DNA of 64,000 nt from positions 1-64,000 of the forward strand of contig CAZZCX010000003.1 of NCBI GenBank assembly GCA_964653195.1, read 5' to 3'. The notes under the pieces were generated by a model. It worked only from the letters and a program-made list of their open reading frames with translations, was not told where the DNA came from and searched no databases. Origin of the DNA: CAYMDS01 sp964653195. Lineage in GTDB: Bacteria; Patescibacteriota; Microgenomatia; Levybacterales; UBA12049. This document shows positions 8,714 to 17,830 of the stretch, piece after piece. Position 1 is the first letter of the stretch, and each line of letters starts with the position of its first letter. The position numbers were made by a program, and so were the translations under genes.

Positions 8714-9602
8714 TAATTATGTTTTTAATAATTTCTAAATAATTATCATCTCCCTGAGATTTTTTCCATAACCAATATTCGCATCCCCAGAAAAGAATCG
8801 CATCCGGATTTAATTTCAATGCTTTTACATAATTTTCTTTTAGTAATTTTGGATTTATACTGCCCGGATTTTTTGAGAGATAAAAATCACTTCTTTCTTC
8901 CCATGGTTCTGCTTGAAGTTCAGTAATCCATAATTTCTTACCAAACTTCTGAATATATTTGTTAGTTGATTCTAAGGATCCCAAGGGACCTAAGTAAAAT
9001 GATATTCCAGCTACTCGTTTTATAAATTGTTTGTAGTATAAGTCTAGACCTATCATATCTGATATCTTAATGATTTTATTTATATTTTTATTTCTTCTTA
9101 AATTATTTCCCCATATATTTATAATGATATTTCTATTTGGATCGATATTTTTAATTATTTTATATTCATTTTTAAGAATTTCAATGGGAATTATTTGCTT
9201 ATTGGGTCCGCTTGGATCGAGAGGCTCGTTTTCTATTTGCCATGCATATATACATTTGTAATGTTTGAGCGAGGATAGTGTTTTTTCAAAGTAACTATAT
9301 AAATATTTGCTAATGTCCTCAAGTTTTGAAGTTATTGCCCAATTAGGAATGTAAAATTCAGGCCATCCCGGTGCCTTCATTCCGATAGTTACTAAAACTT
9401 TTTGTTTTTTGTCTTCACAAATATCTAATAATTTTTTTATTTCGGCGAAGTTAAAGACATCTTTAGATTTTTGTACATCACTCCAATATACTCCTAAGCG
9501 GATAATATCGAACTTCAAGCCCACAATTTCTGTAAATGCTACTTCATTATTTAAAGATAGCCATGATATTTGCTTATGTTTATAAGTGGTTCCAAGTAGC
9601 AT
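8694..9602 (-). CDS. Glycoside hydrolase of the (beta/alpha)8 clan A type
   Basis: About 302 residues forming one TIM-barrel glycosidase domain. The GH-A clan residues are visible: the acid/base in YAWQIENEPLDP and a nucleophile in LWITELQAEPW. FDIIRLGVYWSDVQ near the N-terminus is the usual early strand. The exact family (GH5-like or GH39-like) cannot be fixed by eye. No signal peptide is seen. I prefer ATG 9602 over the GTG at 9632 because a -10 box (TATAAT, 9613-9618) lies between them, with TTAATA sixteen bases before it, which would place the GTG upstream of the transcript. The pilus operon diverges from this point. Confidence 0.75.
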   Translation of the reverse strand: MLLGTTYKHKQISWLSLNNEVAFTEIVGLKFDIIRLGVYWSDVQKSKDVFNFAEIKKLLDICEDKKQKVLVTIGMKAPGWPEFYIPNWAITSKLEDISKYLYSYFEKTLSSLKHYKCIYAWQIENEPLDPSGPNKQIIPIEILKNEYKIIKNIDPNRNIIINIWGNNLRRNKNINKIIKISDMIGLDLYYKQFIKRVAGISFYLGPLGSLESTNKYIQKFGKKLWITELQAEPWEERSDFYLSKNPGSINPKLLKENYVKALKLNPDAILFWGCEYWLWKKSQGDDNYLEIIKNIINEHKNA

Positions 9603-9652
9603 ATTGCTTATAATTCTTGCATTATAACTCACTTTTAAATACTATTAAACTA

Positions 9653-11446
9653 ATGCCTGATTCTGATTCAATCATAACCCCATCTACAGATAATTCCAAT
9701 TTAAGTCAGCAAGTTGGTAGTGATTTAAATACTGGTACAACCGATGCTGCACGATCCATCGTTGATGAATTGTTTTTGGATCATGTAATAAATGAAGAAC
9801 AATATAATGAAATTAAAGTTAAAAGTGCTTTAATTGGTACTTCGAGAGAGTCTATTCTTGATTCGATGCATATAGTCAACGAAGAAGAATATGCGAAGGC
9901 TCGCGCGAAGCTTCTTAATATACCATTTATTTCACTTAATACGACATCATTTTCTCCACAGGCTTTAAGTTTTTTGCCTCAAGCTGTTGTAGAACGTTTT
10001 CGTCTGATTCCTTTTTCATTTGATGAAAAAAGTCAGACTCTTTCGATTGCGATGGCTAATCCAGTGGATCTTGATGCAATCTCTTTCGTTTCTCAGAAAA
10101 CTGGACTCAGTATTAAATCATTTGCTGCTGTTCCAAAGGAAGTTGATAATGCGATAAGTCAACAGTATAGACAAGAGTTAGTTGGCGAAGTGGGTAAAGC
10201 AATTAAGGAAACTGAAGAGTATACAAAAAAAAGAGTTGTTGATAGTAAACAAATTTCACAAATTATAAAAGAAGCGCCAATAGCGAAAATAGTTTCAACT
10301 ATTCTCGAATATGCCCTTTCTAGTAGAGCATCAGATGTTCACATTGAGCCTCAAGAGGATCGTTTGAGAGTTAGATATAGAATTGATGGAATATTGTATG
10401 ACAAATTGAGTCTACCAAAAAATGTTCGTGAAGCTTTAATATCACGTATAAAAATTTTATCAGAAATGAAAATCGATGAGCATAGGACTCCGCAGGATGG
10501 TAGATTCAGCTTTACAGCTGGGTCAGATGTAGTTGATCTTCGAATTTCAACTGTTCCGACCGTAAATGGAGAGAAAATTGTCATGAGACTACTGAGAAAG
10601 TCAGGAGGTATACCAAGTCTTCCCGAATTGGGTCTTACAGGGGCTTCTTTGAAAAATCTCGAGATTGCGATGCTTCGACCGCATGGAATAATACTTGTTT
10701 GTGGTCCAACTGGTTCAGGAAAAACCACCACACTTTACTCAATACTTTCGAAGCTCAATACACCGAAAGTAAATATTATGTCTTTGGAGGATCCAGTTGA
10801 ATATCAAATTCAGGGTGTGAATCAAGTTCAAATTAACCCAACAGCTGGACTTACTTTTGCATCAGGACTTCGCTCATTTTTACGACAAGATCCAAATATT
10901 ATACTTGTAGGAGAAATTAGAGATAAAGAGACTACAGAACTGGCAATGCAGGCTGCCTTAACCGGTCATTTGGTTTTTTCGACTCTCCATACTTCAAATG
11001 CCGCAGGTACTTTACCTAGACTCTTAGATCTTGGAGCTGAAGCTTTTTTACTTGCTTCAACAATTACAGCGATAGCATCACAGAGGATAGTAAGAAAAAT
11101 ATGCAAACATTGCATGATGAGCTATTCTCCGCCTATGCAGATAAAGGAAGAAATTAAATCAATACTAGGTAATCTATTTCAGAAAAAGAGTGATGATTTT
11201 TTGCTTTATAAAGGGAAAGGATGTATTGAATGCGGAAATACCGGTTATAGTGGAAGAATTGGAATTTATGAAGTTTTGACCGTAACTGACAAAATTACTA
11301 AATATATATTAACTCATGGTGATAGCCCGAGTATTGAAAAACAGGCTACTGAAGAAGGTATGGTTACTTTAAAGCAGGATGGATATATAAAGGTCTTACA
11401 GGGAATAACAACGATTGAGGAAGTTCTACGAGTTGCGCAAGAATAA
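9653..11446 (+). CDS. pilB: Type IV pilus assembly ATPase PilB
   Basis: Secretion ATPase that drives pilus extension (GspE/PilB family). An N-terminal MshEN-like domain is followed by the ATPase: Walker A GPTGSGKT at 351-358, the Asp box DVHIEPQ, Walker B ILVGEIRD, and a tetracysteine zinc site formed by CKHC and CIECG near the C-terminus. I start at ATG 9653 (MPDSDSI), as the upstream TTG at 9617 adds 12 residues unlike the family. It opens a run of pilus genes in one direction extending to 20974. About 597 residues, a usual length. Confidence 0.95.
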   Translation: MPDSDSIITPSTDNSNLSQQVGSDLNTGTTDAARSIVDELFLDHVINEEQYNEIKVKSALIGTSRESILDSMHIVNEEEYAKARAKLLNIPFISLNTTSFSPQALSFLPQAVVERFRLIPFSFDEKSQTLSIAMANPVDLDAISFVSQKTGLSIKSFAAVPKEVDNAISQQYRQELVGEVGKAIKETEEYTKKRVVDSKQISQIIKEAPIAKIVSTILEYALSSRASDVHIEPQEDRLRVRYRIDGILYDKLSLPKNVREALISRIKILSEMKIDEHRTPQDGRFSFTAGSDVVDLRISTVPTVNGEKIVMRLLRKSGGIPSLPELGLTGASLKNLEIAMLRPHGIILVCGPTGSGKTTTLYSILSKLNTPKVNIMSLEDPVEYQIQGVNQVQINPTAGLTFASGLRSFLRQDPNIILVGEIRDKETTELAMQAALTGHLVFSTLHTSNAAGTLPRLLDLGAEAFLLASTITAIASQRIVRKICKHCMMSYSPPMQIKEEIKSILGNLFQKKSDDFLLYKGKGCIECGNTGYSGRIGIYEVLTVTDKITKYILTHGDSPSIEKQATEEGMVTLKQDGYIKVLQGITTIEEVLRVAQE

Positions 11447-11487
11447 ATTTAGTATTTAGGGACATATGTGCTTTGTATAATGAATTT

Positions 11488-11526
11488 AACTTATAACTTA
11501 TAACTTATAACTTATAACTTATTATA
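11488..11526. repeat. Heptamer array TAACTTA
   Basis: The unit AACTTAT is repeated four to five times without change, in the 87-base gap between pilB and pilT. It is the clearest member of a set of seven-base arrays that sit in gaps of this window. Confidence 0.75.
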
Positions 11527-11533
11527 ATTAACT

Positions 11534-12604
11534 ATGGATATACAACAACTACTCGATATTACAGTAAAGAACAATGCATCAGACTTGCATCTTTTGGCTG
11601 GGATTCCTCCTTCTCTTCGCGTTGATGGAGTTTTGAGGCCGATTGCCAGTCAACCTGTACTTCAACCTACAGATATAGAGCAAATGCTTTTTTCGATAAT
11701 TACACCAGAACAAAAAGAAATTTTATTGACAAATAAAGAGCTTGATTTCTCGCATGGATATGGTGGTGGTATATATGGAGATAAGGGGAGATTTCGTATA
11801 AATGTCTATTACCAGAGAGGTTATTTAGCATCGGCTTTACGATTTCTTCCTCCGACTATCAAATCGATTGATGAGTTGGGTTTGCCTAAGATTTGTCATG
11901 AGTTTTCGCTTTTAAAGCAGGGTTTTGTACTAATTACTGGGCCTACTGGGCATGGAAAGTCAACAACACTTGCAGCAATGTTGAATGAAATCAATACTTC
12001 CCGACCTTGTCATATAATAACAATAGAAGATCCAATTGAGTATGTTTATCCCGTAGGTAGCAGCGTAATTTCACAACGCGAAATCGGTTCAGACTCTCAT
12101 TCATGGGCAATGGCTCTTAGGGCAGCTTTAAGGGAAGATCCGGATGTAGTTTTAGTTGGAGAAATGCGTGATCCAGAGACGATGAGCGCTGCTATAACAC
12201 TTGCAGAGACTGGACATTTGGTTTTTGCCACACTTCATACAAATTCTGCGTCCCAAAGTATTGATAGAATTGTTGATGCATTTCCTGATGATCAGCGTTC
12301 GCAGGTACGGATACAGCTAGCTGCAATTCTAAAAGGTGTTATTTCACAGCGTTTGATCCCAAAAATAGGCGGTGGGAGAATAGTAGCAGCTGAAATTCTT
12401 ATAGGCACGCCCGCGGTAACAAGTAATATAAGAGATGGTAAGACGCATCTTATAGACTCAGTAATACAGACTTCTAAAGATGTCGGCATGATGACACTGG
12501 AATCTTCACTTGCACAGTTAGTTCTTCAAGGAACAATAACCTTAGACGATGCAAAAGGGTATGCCACACATGAACAAGAACTTATCAGAATGACATCTGG
12601 TTAA
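11534..12604 (+). CDS. pilT: Twitching motility retraction ATPase PilT
   Basis: Hexameric ATPase of 356 residues that disassembles the pilus. Seen in the sequence: N-terminal ASDLHLLAGIPPSLRVDG, Walker A GPTGHGKS at 136-143 (His in place of the usual Ser), Asp box ITIEDPIEYV, Walker B VLVGEMRDPETM and the His box TGHLVFATLHTNSASQ. The AIRNLIRE-like C-terminal motif of classical PilT is replaced by SNIRDGKTHLIDS. Its presence argues for retractile pili and possibly DNA uptake or cell-to-cell contact. Confidence 0.94.
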   Translation: MDIQQLLDITVKNNASDLHLLAGIPPSLRVDGVLRPIASQPVLQPTDIEQMLFSIITPEQKEILLTNKELDFSHGYGGGIYGDKGRFRINVYYQRGYLASALRFLPPTIKSIDELGLPKICHEFSLLKQGFVLITGPTGHGKSTTLAAMLNEINTSRPCHIITIEDPIEYVYPVGSSVISQREIGSDSHSWAMALRAALREDPDVVLVGEMRDPETMSAAITLAETGHLVFATLHTNSASQSIDRIVDAFPDDQRSQVRIQLAAILKGVISQRLIPKIGGGRIVAAEILIGTPAVTSNIRDGKTHLIDSVIQTSKDVGMMTLESSLAQLVLQGTITLDDAKGYATHEQELIRMTSG

Positions 12605-12681
12605 ATTGTTTTGCGTAAACTAAAGTTAAATAATTATTTCAGAAAATCACAAGCTTAATCCTCTTAATAAAAACATAAATT

Positions 12682-13887
12682 ATGAAGTATTTTTATATAG
12701 CAGCAGGAATTAACGGAAAAAAAGTGAAAGGTTTTGTAGAGGCTACAGAAACTTCAAAAGCAGCTCAGTTTCTAAGAGAACGTCATCTTTTACCTATTCG
12801 CATTGAACAACAAAAAGAGCACGCCTATCTTCCCCGTCTTCAGATATTCAAGCGCATGGGGAATAGAGATATCGCATTATTCACAAGACAAGTATCAACT
12901 ATGCTCACATCTGGACTTACGCTTACTCAGTCTTTAGAAATAATCAAAAATCAAGTACGTAAGCAGTCCGTAGCTGTTGTAGTAGATAGCTTAATAACGA
13001 GCATTGAAGAGGGTAAATCTTTTTCTGATTCATTGGCTCAGTTTCCAGATTTATTTTCCCCTATTTACATTTCGTTAGTGAAAGCCGGTGAGTCAGCAGG
13101 ACTCTTAGATAAAGTTTTGATTCGTCTTGCAGATTCACTTGAAAAAAGGGATAAAATTAATGCAAAAGTAAGAGGAGCATTGTTGTATCCTGCAATTGTT
13201 TTAACACTTATGGTCATCGTTACCATAATTATGTTAATCTTTGTGATACCACAATTAAGTAGCTTATACGATTCAATGGAGCTACAAATGCCTTTGCCCA
13301 CCCAAATTATAGTGGGCATATCTGAGATTATTACACAATATATTTTACTTATCATTATTACTATATTCGCAATCGTTTTTTATTTTAATAAATGGCGCAA
13401 GTCAGAATCAGGAAAAAGAATTATAGATAATTTGATATTGAATATTCCTTTCTTTGGTAAGATGTTTCATTATTCGATTCTAACCGAATTTGCCCGTACT
13501 TTCGGTCTTTTAATAAGTACTGGAACTTTGGTCATTGACGGATTGCTGAAAAGCGCTGATGTATTAGGTAATACTGTGTACAAACAGGCTGTTTTGAAAC
13601 TAGCGGAAAATGTAGAGAAAGGTGTTTCAATTGGTGACGCAATGAATGCCAATCCATTGTTTCCGGCAATTTTAATTGAAATGGTAAAAGTCGGTGAACA
13701 GACCGGCAAACTTGACGAATCGTTAATGCGAGTATCGGAATATTTTGAGCAGGAAGATGAGCAAATTGTTCACACACTAACGACTTCACTTGAGCCCTTT
13801 ATTATGATAATACTAGCAATAGGTGTAGGAATTCTTATTATTTCGGTTGTCACGCCAATTTATAATCTGCTTTCATCATTTCAATAA
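12682..13887 (+). CDS. pilC: Type IV pilus inner membrane platform protein PilC
   Basis: GspF/PilC family, 401 residues, with two T2SSF domains (about 60-190 and 265-395) and three membrane segments (near 167-190, 215-235 and 370-395). Motifs include FTRQVSTMLTSGLTLTQSLEII and its repeat EFARTFGLLISTGTLVIDGLL, and the C-terminal EPFIMIILAIGVGILIISVVTPIYNL. It anchors the assembly ATPases to the membrane. The short N-terminal domain (YIAAGINGKKVKGFVEA) is usual for the family. Confidence 0.94.
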   Translation: MKYFYIAAGINGKKVKGFVEATETSKAAQFLRERHLLPIRIEQQKEHAYLPRLQIFKRMGNRDIALFTRQVSTMLTSGLTLTQSLEIIKNQVRKQSVAVVVDSLITSIEEGKSFSDSLAQFPDLFSPIYISLVKAGESAGLLDKVLIRLADSLEKRDKINAKVRGALLYPAIVLTLMVIVTIIMLIFVIPQLSSLYDSMELQMPLPTQIIVGISEIITQYILLIIITIFAIVFYFNKWRKSESGKRIIDNLILNIPFFGKMFHYSILTEFARTFGLLISTGTLVIDGLLKSADVLGNTVYKQAVLKLAENVEKGVSIGDAMNANPLFPAILIEMVKVGEQTGKLDESLMRVSEYFEQEDEQIVHTLTTSLEPFIMIILAIGVGILIISVVTPIYNLLSSFQ

Positions 13888-13930
13888 TGTATATTTCACT
13901 TAAAAAATAAATCAATAATTACTAGATTTC

Positions 13931-13959
13931 TTGACAATGTTTTGAGGATGTGTTGTACT
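13931..13959 (+). promoter_or_regulatory. Promoter of the major pilin gene
   Basis: TTGACA (13931-13936), 17-base spacer, TGTACT (13954-13959). The pilin ATG is at 13973, so transcription would begin only about six to eight bases before the start codon, giving a nearly leaderless mRNA. A separate strong promoter fits the need for much more pilin than platform protein. Confidence 0.6.
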
Positions 13960-13972
13960 AGAGTTAAGTTTT

Positions 13973-14434
13973 ATGAAAAAGTATTATAAGCAACTGAAAA
14001 TTCAAATTACTGGTGGATTTACATTAATTGAGCTATTAATCGTTATCTCAATACTAGGAATATTAGCAGCAGCTACACTTGCTATTCTTGATCCTATTGA
14101 TAAGATAAGAGCTGGAAATGATTCAAAAGTACAACAAGATGTAACTACAGTTGCAAAAGCAGCTGAAGCATATGCAGCCATAAATAATGGAGATTATCCA
14201 ACTGGTACCAGTTTTACAGATATCGTGAACATTCTGATAGCTTCGGGTGATCTAAGGGGGACACCTATCGCGCCAGGAGGTTACAGTGAATATGTTTGGT
14301 CAGGGGATTCTTCATATTTTACAGTTTCCGGTCAACTGCGTTCCAAAAGATATAAAGATACTACTGTTTTTAAATATACTTCAGGTAGTGGTAAGTCATG
14401 TGCTTCAGTTGATGTTGATGAAAATTGCCCATAA
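13973..14434 (+). CDS. Major type IV pilin (prepilin)
   Basis: Prepilin of 153 residues with the processing site GGFTLIELLIVISILGILAAA: cleavage after the second Gly would leave Phe1 and Glu5, followed by the hydrophobic assembly helix. The head domain is small and ends in a segment with two Cys (SCASVDVDENCP) that may form the C-terminal disulfide loop of pilins. It has its own promoter and is the first structural gene of the cluster, which is why I call it the major subunit. PilD, its peptidase, follows 44 bases later. Confidence 0.88.
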   Translation: MKKYYKQLKIQITGGFTLIELLIVISILGILAAATLAILDPIDKIRAGNDSKVQQDVTTVAKAAEAYAAINNGDYPTGTSFTDIVNILIASGDLRGTPIAPGGYSEYVWSGDSSYFTVSGQLRSKRYKDTTVFKYTSGSGKSCASVDVDENCP

Positions 14435-14478
14435 TCTCCTGTTTATTTCTCGGGTTTAGATTGTGATATTATGAGTAT

Positions 14479-15243
14479 ATGCTTATATTGTTTTTTTTAA
14501 TTCTAGGTGCAGTAGTGGGAAGTTTTTTAGGTGTAATCGCGTATAGAGTACCTAAAAAAGAATCGATCGTATTTCCTGCGTCACATTGTCCTCATTGTAG
14601 ACATAAACTCCTTTGGTATGATCTTATACCCATAGTTTCGTATCTATCTTTATTGGGGAAATGCAGATATTGTAGAAAACCCATTTCTTTTGTTACGCTA
14701 GCAGTTGAAATTTGGACATCCTTACTTTTTGTACTGATTTATATTTTTTTCCCAGGAGTGCATTTAATTCAGCTTATATATTATTTAGCTATAGGTTCAA
14801 TTTTTACTGTGATATTTTTTACAGATTATATGTATGGGATTATCCCCTTTCAGATATCAATTATAGGGTTTTTTATAACTTTTTTCTATTTACTTTTTAG
14901 CTTTTCTCCATCAGTCGTTATTGTTCATTTTTTTTCTGCTATAGGTGCTTTTTTGTCTTTCCTATTTCTATTTCTTATAACCCGTGGTAAAGGGATGGGT
15001 TTTGGAGATGTCATACTTGTTGCACTTATGGGCATTTTACTTGGTTTTCCGGATATTATATTTGCATTATATATCGCTTTCTTGACAGGAGCAATTATGT
15101 CTGGCTTTTTGATTTTAATAGGAAGAAAGAAGTTAAAAAATGATTCTATACCTTTTGGTCCTTTTCTTGTTATCGGTACATTAGCTAGTTTTTTTTATGG
15201 TACTCAGATTTTAAATCTAGTTAGATACTATCTGCCCTTATGA
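14479..15243 (+). CDS. pilD: Prepilin peptidase PilD
   Basis: Membrane aspartyl protease that cleaves and N-methylates prepilins, 254 residues. The cytoplasmic loop has the zinc site Cys37/Cys40 and Cys62/Cys65 (SHCPHCRHK, GKCRYCRKP). The two catalytic aspartates are in FTDYMYGIIP (Asp116) and GMGFGDV (Asp177). About eight membrane helices. The stop overlaps the next start by four bases (ATGA), so translation is likely coupled. Confidence 0.93.
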   Translation: MLILFFLILGAVVGSFLGVIAYRVPKKESIVFPASHCPHCRHKLLWYDLIPIVSYLSLLGKCRYCRKPISFVTLAVEIWTSLLFVLIYIFFPGVHLIQLIYYLAIGSIFTVIFFTDYMYGIIPFQISIIGFFITFFYLLFSFSPSVVIVHFFSAIGAFLSFLFLFLITRGKGMGFGDVILVALMGILLGFPDIIFALYIAFLTGAIMSGFLILIGRKKLKNDSIPFGPFLVIGTLASFFYGTQILNLVRYYLPL

Positions 15244-15722
15244 TTAAAAGGTTATCTCAGATTTGCAATAAACAGAAAACTAGTGGTTTTACTTTAGTTG
15301 AATTAGTTATAACTATAGCAGTACTTTCTATTTTGATGGTTGGGGTCTTGACATTAATAAATCCTGTCAGTGAAGTTAAGAAGGGTCTGGATGCAAAGCG
15401 GAAATCGGATTTAGCTCAAATACAAAGACTTTTAGAATTGTATTACCATGATAATGGTGAGTATCCATCAAGCATTCCATTCGGAGAGAGTTGGGATACC
15501 TACTCAAATAAATTGCCGAATGACCCAAGTCCGCCGAAGAAATATGCGTACCGCGGAACCGGTCAATCTTATTATCTTTATGCCAGTTTAGATCAGGGTA
15601 TTTTAGATAAAAGTATATGTAAAAGTGATGGTTCTGCTTGCGATAATGCGTCAGGATTAACTTGTGGAGAAACTAATGATATATGTAATTATGGAGTGGG
15701 AAGTACAGATATATTACCATGA
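15240..15722 (+). CDS. Type IV pilin-like protein 1
   Basis: Prepilin-like protein of 160 residues with SGFTLVELVITIAVLSILMVG as signal and helix; Glu5 is kept. After the helix comes LDAKRKSDLAQIQRLLELYYHDNGEYPS, typical of pseudopilins of the GspG type. It has four cysteines in the last 35 residues. Likely a minor pilin that primes or decorates the fibre. It overlaps both neighbours by four bases. Confidence 0.83.
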   Translation: MIKRLSQICNKQKTSGFTLVELVITIAVLSILMVGVLTLINPVSEVKKGLDAKRKSDLAQIQRLLELYYHDNGEYPSSIPFGESWDTYSNKLPNDPSPPKKYAYRGTGQSYYLYASLDQGILDKSICKSDGSACDNASGLTCGETNDICNYGVGSTDILP

Positions 15723-16153
15723 ATAAATTATCAGAAAAAGGATTTACACTTATAGAGCTATTAGTAACTATTGCTATCATAGGTATTCTCTCGTCTGTTT
15801 TATTAGTGAACCTATCGGGTTTTAGAGAAAGAACTCGGGATGTACAGCGTAAACGTGATTTGAGAACGCTACAGACAGCCTTGGAGCTTTACAGAGCAGA
15901 TTCAACCTCTTACCCTGAAACTCTACCTGAATGTGGTTTAGATTTTGTAAGCGTTGATAGTACAATTATATATTTAAAGAAAATTCCATGTGATCCTTTG
16001 AGCAAACCTTTGAGCAAAGTAAAATATAACTACAATAAGTCATTAAATACTTATGAATTATTTGCCTGTCTCGAAAACGAGACAGATTCTGAGCAAGATA
16101 CATCTAAGAAATCGGAGTGTAGTAAAGCTTCATTTACAGTAGAAAGTCCTTAA
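15719..16153 (+). CDS. Type IV pilin-like protein 2
   Basis: 144 residues. Prepilin signal KGFTLIELLVTIAIIGILSSV, then RDVQRKRDLRTLQTALELYRADSTSYPET, again GspG-like. Four cysteines in the head (two early, two late) could form disulfides, in line with outside location. Paralogue of the preceding gene by layout and motif, not by close sequence identity. Confidence 0.83.
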   Translation: MNKLSEKGFTLIELLVTIAIIGILSSVLLVNLSGFRERTRDVQRKRDLRTLQTALELYRADSTSYPETLPECGLDFVSVDSTIIYLKKIPCDPLSKPLSKVKYNYNKSLNTYELFACLENETDSEQDTSKKSECSKASFTVESP

Positions 16154-16171
16154 CTGACAAATTAAGATTTT

Positions 16172-16690
16172 ATGGCAATAAATTTACCTATCAAACGTCA
16201 GAGGATTTTCAAAGGATTTACTCTCATTGAAATCGTTGTCGCGTCAGCATTATTAATGACAGTAAGTGTTGTGAGCGTTGCAAACTTCACGCGCTATTCA
16301 GAATCTCAGAAAATAAAAAATGTCGCTATGGATTTGTCACTTATTCTTCAAAAAGCTAGATCTCGGGCTCAAGCTCAGATCAAACCTTCTGATATAAGCA
16401 TATGCGAAGGTTATCCTTTGAAGGGATACGAAGTAAGAATATGTAGTTCAATGGTAGAAACCTGCATTGATGGTGATTCATATGGTCTATATGTACATTG
16501 TGGGACTGATTTTCAGCTGATAGAAATGAAGTATCTACCTCAGAAAGTACGATTTGGAGTCGGAAGCGACAGGTCATTTTATTTTGAATTAATGAAAGGA
16601 ACTGTAAATGAAGGACTTATTGTTCTTGATTCAGATAATATTCAAAAAACAATTGAAATAAATAATTTAGGCAGCATAAATATTTTATAG
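16172..16690 (+). CDS. Minor pilin, GspH/FimT-like
   Basis: 172 residues with prepilin signal KGFTLIEIVVASALLMTVSVV and the next segment NFTRYSESQKIKNVAMDLSLILQKARSRAQAQ, a pattern of GspH/FimT proteins that sit at the fibre tip. Paired cysteines occur in a short beta-rich head. It starts 18 bases after the previous gene. Confidence 0.78.
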   Translation: MAINLPIKRQRIFKGFTLIEIVVASALLMTVSVVSVANFTRYSESQKIKNVAMDLSLILQKARSRAQAQIKPSDISICEGYPLKGYEVRICSSMVETCIDGDSYGLYVHCGTDFQLIEMKYLPQKVRFGVGSDRSFYFELMKGTVNEGLIVLDSDNIQKTIEINNLGSINIL

Positions 16691-16700
16691 CAATATTTAT

Positions 16701-17228
16701 ATGAAAATAATATTAGAAGCAAAAAATAATTTTCGTCACTATGTAAATCGCGGTTCTTCGCTTCTAGAAATTGTTGTCGCTTTGGGAGCATTAGCAGTAT
16801 TATTTACTATCACCTCTACAGCGATTATAAGTGCTTTAAATAATGCAACGGAATCTAAATTTCAAAACCAGGCTAGTATTTTTGCTTCAGAAGGAATCGA
16901 AATACTAAGGCAAATGAAAGAATCCAGTTGGAATACTTTCGATAGTTATTCAGGTAATTATTGCCTTGCATATAACTGTAAAAGTTTAACATCATTTGAT
17001 GAATGCGGTCCTACGGTTTCGACTTGTGGTAAAAATATTTATGAATACAGTAGAAGTGTCACTCTATTAAGAAATGATCCGGATTGTACTGGAGATGGTA
17101 ATAATTCAACAAAAGCAATTGTAAAGGTGTCATGGCATGATAGTAAATGTGCTCCAGGTATTAAGTTTTGTAGAAATGTAAGTATGGAAACGTGTTTTTC
17201 TAATATTTATTACAATTCTGGGCTTTAA
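16701..17228 (+). CDS. Minor pilin, PilV/GspI-like
   Basis: 175 residues. The signal is RGSSLLEIVVALGALAVLF: Ser replaces the usual Phe1-Thr2 but Glu5 is kept. The following ASIFASEGIEILRQMKESSWNTFDSY is typical of PilV/GspI proteins. The head contains about ten Cys, rich for this set. Function as a tip or minor subunit is inferred from family and position. Confidence 0.78.
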   Translation: MKIILEAKNNFRHYVNRGSSLLEIVVALGALAVLFTITSTAIISALNNATESKFQNQASIFASEGIEILRQMKESSWNTFDSYSGNYCLAYNCKSLTSFDECGPTVSTCGKNIYEYSRSVTLLRNDPDCTGDGNNSTKAIVKVSWHDSKCAPGIKFCRNVSMETCFSNIYYNSGL

Positions 17229-17236
17229 CAAATAGT

Positions 17237-17800
17237 ATGACGAAGTATTTAAAAGAAGAAAACGGATTTACTTTAATAGAGTTATTAATAGGCCTTTTTA
17301 TAATAAGTACTATTGGTACATTAGTAGTAGGAATTTTATGGGTTTCTTTGAAAAGTACTGTAAAGATAAACAATATGAACATTATAAGGCATCATAGTAA
17401 CTATGCTGTTTTGCAGATAACCAAAATGCTTCAATTTGCCAAAGAGTTTCAAGGTGTGAGTCAAGATGGTATAACTTTCACAACGAATTGCGAGTCGCCT
17501 AGTATACCAGTAGGTTCAATTTATTCCTCTGTCCGGATTTCTAATCATGATGGTGGAATAACTACCTTGTCTTGTTTAGGTAATGATAATACAATCGCAT
17601 CAAATAGTGCTTCACTTTTTAGCATAGAAACGTTTGAAGTTACTGATTGTAATTTTACATGCACACAAATAAGTGAAGGTTCTTCATACTCGGTAGGCTT
17701 CCATTTTAAAGTTCAAAAAAAGACTGACGGGAATATCCTAGATGATCCGGCTGCTTTAAACTTTCAAAATACAGTAACCATCAGGAATTCGTATCTATGA
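17237..17800 (+). CDS. Minor pilin, PilW/GspJ-like
   Basis: 187 residues with NGFTLIELLIGLFIISTIGTLVV at the N-terminus. The order FimT-like, PilV-like, PilW-like, PilX-like matches the minor pilin block of known type IVa systems, where these proteins form the initiating tip complex. The body is beta-rich with four to five Cys. Confidence 0.8.
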   Translation: MTKYLKEENGFTLIELLIGLFIISTIGTLVVGILWVSLKSTVKINNMNIIRHHSNYAVLQITKMLQFAKEFQGVSQDGITFTTNCESPSIPVGSIYSSVRISNHDGGITTLSCLGNDNTIASNSASLFSIETFEVTDCNFTCTQISEGSSYSVGFHFKVQKKTDGNILDDPAALNFQNTVTIRNSYL

Positions 17801-17830
17801 GTTTATTGACATCATTTATGAGGGGTTGGT

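Noticed and set aside
11488..11526. CRISPR-like array.
   Set aside because: The repeat unit is only seven bases with no spacers, and no cas genes are in the window.
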